Source of the DNA: Bacteroidales bacterium
GTDB lineage: Bacteria > Bacteroidota > Bacteroidia > Bacteroidales > ML635J-15
Direction: 5' to 3'
Length of the DNA: 48,272 nt
NCBI GenBank assembly: GCA_028686735.1
Contig: JAQUBO010000007.1
Location: 1 to 48,272, forward strand
Each line of letters starts with the position of its first letter. Within the stretch, counting starts at the first letter, position 1. The position numbers and the translations under genes are program-made. A model generated the notes under the pieces. It was given only the letters and a program-made list of their open reading frames with translations, was not told where the DNA came from and searched no databases. Positions 1 to 9,600 of the stretch are shown one piece after another.

Positions 1-62
1 TCACTAAAAGTTCTTCTTTGACGAGCTTCGGTTGTCAGTTTGTAATTTGATCTTGTTGCCAT
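1..62 (-). CDS. Possible transposase or HTH protein, N-terminal fragment cut by the window edge
   Basis: Reading the minus strand, an ATG at 62-60 opens a frame to the window edge, giving MATRSNYKLTTEARQRRTFS and one incomplete codon. No stop occurs in the visible 20 codons. The basic start followed by EARQRRTFS resembles the N-termini of small helix-turn-helix transposase proteins common in Bacteroidota genomes; this is recalled similarity, not a search. The nearby 114-bp MITE-like repeat and a short orphan frame make a mobile-element edge plausible. It could equally be an unrelated small gene. Confidence 0.35.
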   Translation of the reverse strand, partial: MATRSNYKLTTEARQRRTFS

Positions 63-132
63 AAATTTAACGTTTTAATTATTAAAATTCAACTCTTAAA
101 ACGGTCAACCTATTTCAGGCATTGACACAGAA

Positions 133-252
133 ATGAAAAAAACTGTTTATGATACAGTTATTTCAAATGTAAATATTACTATTAAAGATACCGTTCAAAC
201 AGTAGTCAGAGAAACAGTTAAGCTTAAAAGAAGAAGAAGAAAAGATAAGTAA
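133..252 (+). CDS. Short DTV-rich frame, probably a gene remnant
   Basis: An ATG at 133 opens 39 codons ending in TAA at 250-252. The frame is open back to 100 after a stop at 97-99. The product begins MKKTVYDTVISNVNITIKDT and ends in a strongly basic tail, KLKRRRRKDK. The spaced DTV/DTI pattern resembles the beta-strand linker of the outer-membrane protein at 44727-45695. I do not recognise it. It has no signal peptide and is very short, so it is more likely the tail of a disrupted gene than a functional one. Confidence 0.25.
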   Translation: MKKTVYDTVISNVNITIKDTVQTVVRETVKLKRRRRKDK

Positions 253-271
253 ATAATTATAATATTATTGA

Positions 272-385
272 TGTCGGATAAAAATTATAAAAGATATATC
301 TGGGTTAGATAAAAAGAATGTGTCGTCCTTTTATACACCACATATTTGAAGCGTTGCATGATATTAAAAATATTTTAATCGGACA
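272..385. repeat. 114-bp MITE-like element, copy 1
   Basis: The unit begins TGTCGGATAAAA and ends TTTTAATCGGACA, so its ends are imperfect terminal inverted repeats of about 12 bp. The same 114-bp unit, in the same orientation and without gaps, occurs at 47479-47592 with about 85 percent identity by eye. The central hairpin seen in copy 2 is decayed here. It has no coding capacity. The length, inverted ends and dispersion fit a miniature inverted-repeat transposable element. No convincing target-site duplication is visible. Confidence 0.65.
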
Positions 386-477
386 ATAATGTTAAAAAAA
401 CGATTATTAAATGCAACCTTTATTTTTTATACTGTTATAATATCAGAAAGCATAATATTAACTAAAAACTAAACATC

Positions 478-1827
478 ATGAAAACAATTATCTCTTTAGC
501 GATTGCACTTTTAAGCGTTATAGGTTTAAATGCTCAGTGCATCACAGAATTTAATTATACCTTTAATCAATCAACAGGAACATTTGAAGGTGTTTTTTAT
601 CCTGATGGTAATATGATTCCCAATCCTTCAATACCAGTTACTTATACATGGGACTTTAATGGAAACACTTTAACTGGCGATGTTGTAACTTACGATTTTG
701 GTCAAAACCAATGTCTTATTGTTAGCTTAACAGCTACGGGTGGTGGCTGTACTGCGAGCATATCCGATTCAGTTTTTAATCCGAATGTTTTTGTAGATAC
801 ATGTACTATGTTTATTACTTATAACATAACTCCAGCAGATGATAATCAAACTCCTAATGGTGCAATTGACCTTACAGTACAGGCGGGAACAGCTCCCTTT
901 AGTTTTAGTTGGAGTAATCAAGCAACTTCCGAAGATATAAGTGGGCTTTATTCTGGAACATATACTGTGCAAATTATTGATGACATCGGATGTGAATTAG
1001 TGCAAAGTTTTGATGTTCCAATAAACGACAGTCTAAATCCTGTTAATACGCTTAGTGTATCTATATCACATTTTTTTAATAATGTCGATTGCACAGCAAC
1101 GGTTAGTGCCGATGTTTATGGCGGCACGCCACCATACTCTTACCAATGGAATAATCTACAAACAACGCAGTCGTTGTATGGTGGTTGTAGTGGTGATTTG
1201 TATTGCGTAACTGTAACAGATGCCACAAGTCAAGTTGCAAATGCATGTGCTACACTTTACTATGTGCAAGACACTTCTGTAACAATAACAGGTACCCTTC
1301 AATCATCTATAGATACTTGTCTCAATACTATTTCAGGGCAAATAGCAAATTTTACAATTAATGATAATACAATAACTATTACATGGGAATTTGCCGATAC
1401 TAATCAAAACACATCATATATGATTATTTCTTACCCTGTTCAGGAGCTTATCACTCAAGGTGTTTATGAAATATTTTTATATCTCTATTGTGATGATATG
1501 GGAAAATCTGTTACATCGTATAGCGACCAAATTTATGTAAGTCAAGGAGATATTACGGGATTGACACCTATTAACTTACAAACAGATTTTACATTATATC
1601 CTAATCCTGTAAACGATTTGTTAAATATCGAAATTTCTGCTCTTAACACTGATAATGTGGAACTTATTATTCTTAATTCTACTGGACAAATTGTATTTTC
1701 AAGCAAAGAAAATATTTGTTCAGGGCAAAACGCTTTTAATTATGATGTGTCATCACTATCAAAAGGAATGTATTTAATAAATATTCTCGGAGACGAAATA
1801 TATAAGGTGAAAAAGTTCATTAAATAA
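478..1827 (+). CDS. Secreted cell-surface protein with SprB-like/PKD-like repeats and T9SS type A sorting domain
   Basis: The 449-residue protein starts with a signal peptide (MKTIISLAIALLSVIGLNAQ, cleavage about residue 20). A beta-sandwich region follows (about 25-105). A SprB-like repeat lies at about 115-180, recognised by the PNGAIDLTV, SFSWSN and SGTYTVQIIDDIGC segments. A diverged second copy lies at about 190-265 with YGGTPPYSYQW. The last 75 residues form a type IX sorting domain (YPNPVNDLLNIEI ... GMYLINILGDEIYKVKKFIK). The protein should be exported by Sec, cross the outer membrane through SprA and be retained at or released from the surface. Its ligand is unknown. It stands alone, and copy 1 of the 114-bp repeat ends 92 bp upstream. 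An adhesin-like role is inference. Confidence 0.85.
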   Translation: MKTIISLAIALLSVIGLNAQCITEFNYTFNQSTGTFEGVFYPDGNMIPNPSIPVTYTWDFNGNTLTGDVVTYDFGQNQCLIVSLTATGGGCTASISDSVFNPNVFVDTCTMFITYNITPADDNQTPNGAIDLTVQAGTAPFSFSWSNQATSEDISGLYSGTYTVQIIDDIGCELVQSFDVPINDSLNPVNTLSVSISHFFNNVDCTATVSADVYGGTPPYSYQWNNLQTTQSLYGGCSGDLYCVTVTDATSQVANACATLYYVQDTSVTITGTLQSSIDTCLNTISGQIANFTINDNTITITWEFADTNQNTSYMIISYPVQELITQGVYEIFLYLYCDDMGKSVTSYSDQIYVSQGDITGLTPINLQTDFTLYPNPVNDLLNIEISALNTDNVELIILNSTGQIVFSSKENICSGQNAFNYDVSSLSKGMYLINILGDEIYKVKKFIK

Positions 1828-1851
1828 TGTGTGCAAAAACTGGTATTGCGG

Positions 1852-1966
1852 TACTCACTTGGATTGCTTACCAAGGTGTGGTGGTAAGCTTACGAACTTT
1901 TTAGCTCTTTACTTTTAACTTCCTACCCCACACCCTTTTGTTTCTTGCAATAAATCCGTGTGAGTA
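1852..1966. other. Inverted-repeat hairpin region after the surface-protein gene
   Basis: The 313-bp gap 1828-2140 holds this structure and little else. An outer 14-bp arm (1852-1865) pairs with 1953-1966 with two mismatches. Inside, gcttacca (1866-1873) and tggtaagc (1882-1889) form a perfect 8-bp stem with an 8-nt loop, 38 bp after the stop codon. The GTGTGG at 1876-1881 can instead pair with CCACAC at 1928-1933, so two folds are possible. It may terminate the upstream gene or be a decayed palindromic repeat. There is no T-run directly after the inner stem. Confidence 0.4.
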
Positions 1967-2127
1967 ATCTAAAAAGCAATCAAAAGAGAAAATCAGGTTT
2001 TTTTATGAGTTTGTTAAGAAGCGTTCTACTATTATTATGTAGATTAAATTCAAAACAATTTAGCTAGCAAGTTTTAAATGATTTACATATAATAGTTTAC
2101 AATGGAGTAAAAATCATTTTTTTTATG

Positions 2128-2135
2128 TAAGTTTG
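2128..2135 (+). promoter_or_regulatory. TAnnTTTG -7 element for DUF3820-arfB
   Basis: TAAGTTTG matches the Bacteroidota housekeeping -7 consensus exactly. Its last base lies only 5 bp before the ATG at 2141, so the transcript would start almost at the start codon (near-leaderless). Confidence 0.6.
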
Positions 2136-2140
2136 CCTTA

Positions 2141-2347
2141 ATGGATAAAACAATTTTACTACAACTAGTTTCTATACGAATGCCCTATGGTAAATACAAG
2201 GGGCGAGTAATTTGTGATATTCCTGAACATTATTTAGTTTGGTATCACTCAAAGGGGTTTCCTAAGGGCAATTTAGGAATGTTGCTACATACTATGTATG
2301 AAATTCAACTAAACGGACTCGAGTATTTGTTGAAACCTTTAAGGTAA
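2141..2347 (+). CDS. DUF3820 family protein
   Basis: This is a 68-residue protein with the DUF3820 hallmark: a PYGKYKGR segment near residue 15, then IPEHYLVWYHSKGFPKGNLG, a predicted helix and a short leucine-rich tail. Its length is normal for the family. The family is widespread and its molecular function is not established. The start at 2141 is supported by the TAnnTTTG element just upstream. Its stop codon overlaps the arfB start by one base (TAATG), so the two genes are almost certainly cotranscribed and translationally coupled. That pairing suggests, but does not show, a link to translation. Confidence 0.85.
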   Translation: MDKTILLQLVSIRMPYGKYKGRVICDIPEHYLVWYHSKGFPKGNLGMLLHTMYEIQLNGLEYLLKPLR

Positions 2348-2760
2348 TGAGCAAAGATTTTGTCGAATATGGAAGTCTTGATGCAGAACTTGATTTTTCT
2401 TTTGTTCGTTCTACTGGACCAGGTGGGCAAAATGTTAACAAAGTAAACTCTAAAGCAGAACTCCGTTTTGATGTGTTAAATTCGCAAGTTCTTACCGAAG
2501 AGCAAAAAAACATAGTATTAAAGAAATTAAAGTCGCGTATAAATAATGATGGATTTTTGTTCTTATCATCACAAGAAGATAGATCGCAATTTAAGAATAA
2601 AGAAACAGTTATTTCTCGATTTTACGAGTTAATAAATAAAGCCTTAAAAAAACACAAAAAGCGTATTAAGACAAAACCATCAAAAACAGCTATTGAAATC
2701 AGGTTACAAGATAAGCGCAAATTGTCTGAGAAAAAAGAAAGGCGTAAAAGTGATTTTTAG
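2347..2760 (+). CDS. arfB: Alternative ribosome-rescue factor ArfB (YaeJ-like peptidyl-tRNA hydrolase)
   Basis: The 137-residue protein has the release-factor catalytic loop GPGGQNVNK, with GGQ at residues 26-28, and a lysine/arginine-rich C-terminal tail from about residue 100 (KKHKKRIKTKPSKTAIEIR ... KKERRKSDF). In ArfB this tail enters the empty mRNA channel of stalled ribosomes while GGQ hydrolyses the peptidyl-tRNA. The length matches E. coli ArfB (about 140). The absence of codon-recognition domains rules out RF1 or RF2. It is the second gene of the DUF3820-arfB pair. A related mitochondrial-type ICT1-like hydrolase is the only serious alternative name. Confidence 0.9.
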   Translation: MSKDFVEYGSLDAELDFSFVRSTGPGGQNVNKVNSKAELRFDVLNSQVLTEEQKNIVLKKLKSRINNDGFLFLSSQEDRSQFKNKETVISRFYELINKALKKHKKRIKTKPSKTAIEIRLQDKRKLSEKKERRKSDF

Positions 2761-2852
2761 TAAAGTAAAATCTATTATCTGTTGATGGTTTCTAGTAATC
2801 TTATTGATATATCAAAAAACTAAAACCCTATTATACATTAAAAAAGTCGATT

Positions 2853-2885
2853 TTAGTCCTTACTGTAAGTAACAATGAAGAATAG
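2853..2885 (+). repeat. 33-nt intergenic motif, copy A
   Basis: The unit starts TTAG, has the core CCTTACTGTAAGTAA and ends TAG, exactly 33 nt long. Copies of the same length lie at 14406-14438 and 26274-26306, all in intergenic DNA on the same strand. The core contains TTACT and AGTAA separated by GTA, a small inverted repeat. Its function is unknown. Confidence 0.5.
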
Positions 2886-2985
2886 ATTGTTTATGTCCCC
2901 TTACTAATAATTTATATGCAAATAAAAAATTAAAGTATATTATATATATATTAATAGAAATAATTGAACAATCAAATATGTTTTT

Positions 2986-2993
2986 TATTTTTG
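2986..2993 (+). promoter_or_regulatory. TAnnTTTG -7 element for ruvA
   Basis: TATTTTTG matches the -7 consensus and lies 24 bp before the ATG at 3018. It falls inside an open frame that extends upstream from 3018, which argues that translation starts at 3018 and not earlier. Confidence 0.6.
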
Positions 2994-3017
2994 CAAGCTA
3001 AAACAAAATATTTTCAC

Positions 3018-3602
3018 ATGTTTGAATATATCAATGGTTATATTACAGAATTAAACCCTACTTATGCAATTTTAGAGAATAATGGGATAGGTTATCATAT
3101 AAACATAAGTATAAACACCTTTTCACAACTTAAAAAAGGTAAAGAATGTCAATTGCTTATTCATGAAATGATAAGAGAAGATTTACACTCATTGTTTGGA
3201 TTTATTGATCGACAAGAACGCGAGTTGTTTAGGATGCTCATTACTGTAAATGGAGTTGGTGCAAATACAGCACGACTAATTATATCGTCATTAAGTCCTG
3301 TTGAGGTTGTGGCTGCAATATCGTCAAACAATGTTGATTTATTAAAAAGTGTAAAAGGTATAGGGGTTAAAACTGCACAACGAATTATTATTGACTTACG
3401 AGATAAAATTTCAGATGCAGATGCAGAAATTAATCAAATTTTTGGCGAACAAAACAATACTTTGCACAAAGATGCGTTAAGTGCTTTGATGATATTAGGT
3501 TTTTCTAAACCTGCAATTGAAAAAGTATTAAAAAAGATATTAAAGGACAATGCTGGAATTTCGTTGGAGGAGACTGTGAAACTAGCCTTGAATTATATGT
3601 AA
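3018..3602 (+). CDS. ruvA: Holliday junction branch migration protein RuvA
   Basis: The protein is 194 residues from the ATG at 3018. Domain order is that of RuvA: an N-terminal OB fold (MFEYINGYITELNPTYAILE, to about residue 63), a middle domain with two helix-hairpin-helix motifs (LITVNGVGANTARLII, LKSVKGIGVKTAQRIIIDL, about 70-135), an acidic linker and a C-terminal three-helix domain that contacts RuvB. RuvA tetramers bind four-way junctions and load the RuvB motor. The frame is open further upstream to about 2964, but the promoter at 2986-2993 and family length favour 3018. ruvB is about 40 kb away. sprA starts 10 bp after the stop. Confidence 0.95.
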   Translation: MFEYINGYITELNPTYAILENNGIGYHINISINTFSQLKKGKECQLLIHEMIREDLHSLFGFIDRQERELFRMLITVNGVGANTARLIISSLSPVEVVAAISSNNVDLLKSVKGIGVKTAQRIIIDLRDKISDADAEINQIFGEQNNTLHKDALSALMILGFSKPAIEKVLKKILKDNAGISLEETVKLALNYM

Positions 3603-3612
3603 AATTACGAAA

Positions 3613-6600
3613 TTGATAGAAAAGATATTTAAATATACATTTTTTGGTGGAATAATTGTAAGTTTAATTTCCATAATGTTTCCGTCAAATGCTAGTATTA
3701 ATGACTATATGGGCGGATTTGCTATTCCGATAAATAGTAATGAGTATGACGATGATACAATTAAGGATCTAGTACTTCCATATCCTATTCCTGAAGATAA
3801 TATTAACCCAACACAAAACATTGACAATAGCCCTTTGTATGGCACAAATCCAGAAGATGTACAAACAGAAATAATTTATGATCCTGAGACAGATACATAT
3901 ATCTTTGTTAAAAAACTTGGTGATGAGATAATAGAAACTCCTTTCTCAGTTAGTTTTGAAGAGTATCTTAAATACGATTTTGATAAGGCAATGAATAGTT
4001 ATTGGCGTCAACGTTCAAAAAGCGATATCTCCGAAAGTCGTGATGCTTTAATTCCAAAATTAGAAGTTGGAGGAGAAATATTTGATAGGATTTTTGGTGG
4101 TAATGTAATCGATATTAAACCTCAAGGCTCTGCAGAATTAAGTTTTGGCTTAAATATTTCTAAAATCGATAATCCTTCGTTGCCTGTAAAAATGCAGCGT
4201 GCTACAACTTTTGATTTTAATGAGAAAATACAGATGAATGTTGTAGGACAAATAGGTGAAAAAATGAAAATCAATGTCCAATATGATACGGAAGCTGCGT
4301 TTGACTTTGAAAATTCTGTTAAAATTGAATATACTGGACATGAAGATGAAATTTTACAAAAAATTGAAGCAGGAAACGTTTCCTTGCCTTTAACTGGAAC
4401 ACTTATCTCTGGTTCGCAAAGCCTTTTTGGTCTAAAAACTGAAGCAAAATTTGGGAAACTTACTGTAACTACAATTTTTTCGCAACAAAAAGGAGAATCT
4501 TCAGTAATTGATGTCGAAGGTGGGGCTCAAACCAAAGAGTTTGAGTTAAAAGCAGACGAATACGAAAGCAATAAGCACTTTTTCTTATCGCATTATTTTA
4601 AAGAAAATTATGATAGATCTCTTAATAATTTACCTATCGTAAATAGTGGGGTCAATATTACTCGAATGGAGGTATGGGTAACAAATAAAACAGGAAGATT
4701 TGATGACTCAAGAAATATTGTGGCATTTGCTGATCTTGGAGAAAGTAATATAAATGATTTGCAATCGCAATATGTAATTGATTATGGTGCTGGAGTAACA
4801 ACAACTCAACCGCCTGATAATAATGCTAATATACTTGTCGATATTGCCGAAAATGTTCCAGATGTTAGAGATGTAAATCTTGTTGGGACATCCTTAATGG
4901 GATTAAATATGACAGGGGGCATAGATTATGAAAAAATAGAATCTGCTCGACTTTTACAGTCTTCGGAATACACTATAAACGAGCGTCTTGGATATATATC
5001 GGTAAACTCAACTATAAGCTCCGATCAGGTTCTGGCTGTGGCTTATGAATATACCGTAGGTGGAGAAGTTTTTAAAGTTGGAGAGTTTTCAAACTCTGCA
5101 ATTGTTGCCCCTCAGGCATTAGTAGTTAAACTTATTAAAGGAACATCATTTACTCCGAGACAGAAATCATGGGATCTAATGATGAAAAACATCTATAATA
5201 TTGGTGCTTATCAATTGGGTAGTGAAGATTTTTGGTTAGATATATACTATAATAACGATAAAACTGGAACAGAAATTAATTTTTTACCTGCAGGAAAAAT
5301 TGATAGCACGCGATTGTTGACAGTTATGAATCTTGATAATCTTAATAATCAGCTAGACCCATTTCCTGATGGAATATTTGACTTTATTGATCAACTTACT
5401 GTTAATACATCTAACGGAAGAATAATTTTTCCTGTACGTGAACCTTTTGGGTCTCATCTTTTATCCGAAATTACTGGGGGAGATGTTACTTTAAATGAGG
5501 AAGCAGAGCCCTTTGTTTTTCAAGAATTATATGACAGTACACAATCTACAGCTAGACAAATAGCCGAAAAAAATAAGTTTAGGATTAAAGGGAAATATAA
5601 ATCCTCAGGGGGAAGTGATATTGCTTTAAATGCCATTAATATTCCACAGGGAAGTGTCTCTGTAACTGCAGGTGCTGCTCAATTAGTAGAAAATGTGCAT
5701 TATACAGTAGATTATAATCTTGGAAGAGTTAAAATTATTGACCCAGGTATCTTAGAGGCTAGAACACCAATTCGAATTTCTCTTGAGAGTAATTCTATGT
5801 TTAATATGCAAACAAAAACTCTTATAGGATCTCATTTTAATTATGAGTTGTCAAAAGATTTTAATTTTGGAGCAACAATTTTACACCTTACCGAAAAACC
5901 CTTAACCCAAAAAGTTAGTATTGGTGATGAGCCTATTTCGAACACAATTTGGGGGGTAAATACATCGTATCGTACCGAAGTTCCTTTCTTAACAAAAGCT
6001 ATTGATTTTATTCCGTTTATAGAAACCAAAGAGATGTCAACTATAACGGTTACTGGAGAATTTGCTCACTTAATACCAGGACATTCAAAAGCTATCGAGA
6101 AAGAGGGTAATGCTTATATAGACGACTTTGAAGGAACTAAAACAAGTTATGATTTAAAATCACATATTGCTTGGACACTTGCAAGTACTCCAGCAGATTC
6201 GTCAATGTTTGAAGAGTCTCAATTGTTAAATGATTTAGAATATGGTTATAATCGTGCAAAACTAGCATGGTACGTGGTCGATCCATTTTTTCATAGAAGT
6301 ACATCGCCAGTAAGTGTTGAAGATAGATCAAGTCAGTATGTTCGTGAAATATACGAAAAAGAACTCTTCCCAAATCGAGAAAGTGAAAGCAATCTGCCAA
6401 CAAATATGGCAGCTCTTAACCTTGCATTTTATCCTAATGAAAGGGGACCATATAATTACGATGTCGTTGGAATAGATGAAAACGGTTTCCTAGACAATCC
6501 GCAAACCAGATGGGGTGGAGTAATGAGACAACTCCAAACTACTGACTTTGAAGAGTCTAATATTGAATATATCGAATTTTGGGTTATGGATCCATTTGTT

Positions 6601-9600
6601 GAAGACTCTTTAAATACGGGTGGAGATTTATACTTTAATTTAGGAGATGTTTCAGAGGATGTACTTAAAGATGGGCGTAAATCATTTGAACAAGGTTTAC
6701 CAACGCCTTTTAGTGACCACCCTGTCGATTCAACTGTTTGGGGCTACGTACCATTAATGCAGTCTCTTGTAAATGCGTTTGATAATGATCCCGAAGCTCG
6801 TATTGCTCAGGACGTAGGTTTAGATGGGATGGGCGATGAGAAAGAACGTGAATATTTTTATGATGCTTATCTTAAAGGCATTGAGGAGCTTTATGGGGTT
6901 AACTCTATTGCGTACCAAAAAGCTTATGACGACCCTTCTTCTGATAATTTTCATCATTATCGCGGCTCAGATTTTGATGATGAGGGGAAAAATATTCTTG
7001 AAAGATATAAATTGTTTAATGGACTGGAAGGAAACTCTCCACCAGCCGAATATGCTACCGAATCTTATTCGACAAGCGGTCCAACTACACCTAATGTTGA
7101 GGATATAAATAGAGATAATACTTTAAGCGAAAGTGAAAACTTTTTCCAATATCGAGTGTCGATACGTAAAGAAGATTTGGTGGTAGGGCAAAATTATATT
7201 ACTGATAAGGTCGAAACATCAACAAGTTTAGCTAATGATGAGACCTCAAAAGTAACTTGGTACCAATTTAAAATACCTGTTTATGATTATGATAAACGTG
7301 TAGGTAATATTACAGATTTTAAATCGATAAGATTTATGCGTATGTATATGCATAGATTTTCTAGTCCTACAGTGCTTCGTTTTGCTACTTTAAGTTTAGT
7401 GAGAGGGGAATGGCGTAAATATAATGCTTCATTTATGCAGCCTGGCGAGTATATTGTTGACGAACTGTCTGAAACTCCCTTTGATGTTGGTGCAGTTAAT
7501 ATTGAAGAAAACTCATCAAAAACTCCTGTAAACTATATTCTACCACCAAATATTAACAGGCAGATAGACCCAATGAATCCTCAAATGAGACAACTTAATG
7601 AGCAGTCAATGACGCTTAAAGTTTGTGGATTACAAGACGGCGATGCAAGAGCAGTTTTTAAGAATGTAAATTTAGATGTTAGAAAATATTTGAGATTAAA
7701 AATGTTTATTCATGCCGAAGAGGTGCCTGGCGAAGGGGCTCTCCGTGATGGAGATATTAGTGTGTTTGTACGACTTGGTACAGATTATAAAAATAATTAT
7801 TATGAATATGAGATACCTCTAAAGGTTACTCCAGCTGGGTATTATGATGGCACACTTGACGAAATGGCTGCTGATAGATATATAGTGTGGCCTGAAGAAA
7901 ATGATTTGAATCTTGAGTTTGAACTATTGCAACTTGTAAAGCAAAATCGTAACGACTTAATGCGTACGGGCGATCCAAATGTAAGTTTAACACGCCTGTA
8001 TTCTATGATAGATGGTGAAAGAAAAGTTAGTGTAATGGGTAATCCTAATTTGTCGAATGTTCAAACTATAATGATAGGCGTTCGTAATCCCAAAAAAATA
8101 TCGCCAACAGATGATGATGACGGATTAACTAAATGTGCAGAGGTGTGGGTTAACGAATTAAGGTTAACTGATTTTGATGAAAAAGGTGGTTGGGCTGCAA
8201 ATGCTCGTGTTACTGCAAAACTTGCTGATTTTGGCTCGGTTACAGTGGCTGGTGCTACAAGTAAACCTGGTTTTGGTGCAATTAATTCAACAATTGGCGA
8301 ACGCCAAAAGGAAGAAATCAATCGTGTAGATATTTCTTCTAATTTTGAATTAGGAAAGTTCTTTCCCGAAAAATTAAACGTTAGAGTACCAATGTATGTC
8401 GGATATTCTCAAAATGTTGCAAATCCTGAATATAATCCGCTTGACCCAGATATCCCATTTAAAGTAGCTTTAAGTGATCCAACACTTTCGCAAGAGTATA
8501 AAGATAGTTTAAGGCATATTGCTCAAGATTATAATCAACGAAAAAGCCTTAACTTTACTAATGTTAAAGTGAATAAAACCAAAGGAAAACCTCAAATATA
8601 TGATCTTGCTAACTGGTCGTTAAGTTATGGTTATAACGAAGTGTTTGAACGTAACGTAAATACAGTTTTTAAAACTCATAAAGCTTATACCGGAGCTTTG
8701 TTTTATAATTATAATGCAACACCAAAAATAGTTGAACCATTTAAAAATATTAAACTTTTTAATAATAAAGCTTTTAGAATTATAAAAGATTTTAATTTTT
8801 ATTATCTACCTTCACAATTGTCGTTTAGAACAAATATGAATAGAAATTATGGAGAAACTCAATTGCGAAATATTTATAACTCTTCCTTACCACTTCCTAT
8901 TAGTATCAATAAAGATTTTACCTGGACAAGACAATATGACCTTAAATATAACTTCTCTAAAAGTTTAAAATTCAATTTCTCGGCAACTAATAATGCACGA
9001 ATTGATGAGGCTCAAGGGAGGATTTTTAAGGACGATCCTTTATATGATATAAAGAGAGATACTCTTTTTGAAAGTTTGGGTAATGGTGGTCGTAATACGC
9101 AATATCACCATCAGTGGGATGTTACTTATAATATACCTATAAACAAAATTCCAGTGTTTAATTGGATTACTGGTAATGCTCGATATTCTGGTACTTATGA
9201 TTGGACTGCTGCTCCTCAACTGGCTGATACTAGTCTCCATATCGGGAATACATTGCAAAATGGTAATTCGATGTCTTTAAACACGCAGTTTAACTTGTTA
9301 AGTCTTTATAATAAAATTGATTATTTAGATGAGATAAATAAAAAATATCGGGGAAGAAGAGCTAGAAGAGCTCCTAAAAAAGAAATTGAAACTGTTACTT
9401 ATGAACAAGCTGTTGGGAAAATTAAAAAGGAAAAAGAAAAGAAAATTACTCACAAGTTAAAAACCGAAGACATTACAATCGTTGTGAGAACAGCAGAGGG
9501 GAAAGAGATAAAAGGAGAAACTAAAATTATTGATGCTAATAGAGCTTCTTTTACACCAGAAGAAAATGCTGAAGATCTTACTTTTGTGGTAACTGGTAAG

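Noticed and set aside
272-385. Target-site duplications flanking the 114-bp element
   Set aside because: Bases flanking both copies do not match between left and right sides, so insertion cannot be shown directly.
2964-3017. An upstream extension of ruvA that would add 18 residues
   Set aside because: The extension includes the -7 box of the ruvA promoter and does not resemble RuvA N-termini.
6824-7108. A 94-codon + strand frame inside sprA
   Set aside because: It lies out of frame within sprA, whose own frame has strong family motifs here; it is a shadow.
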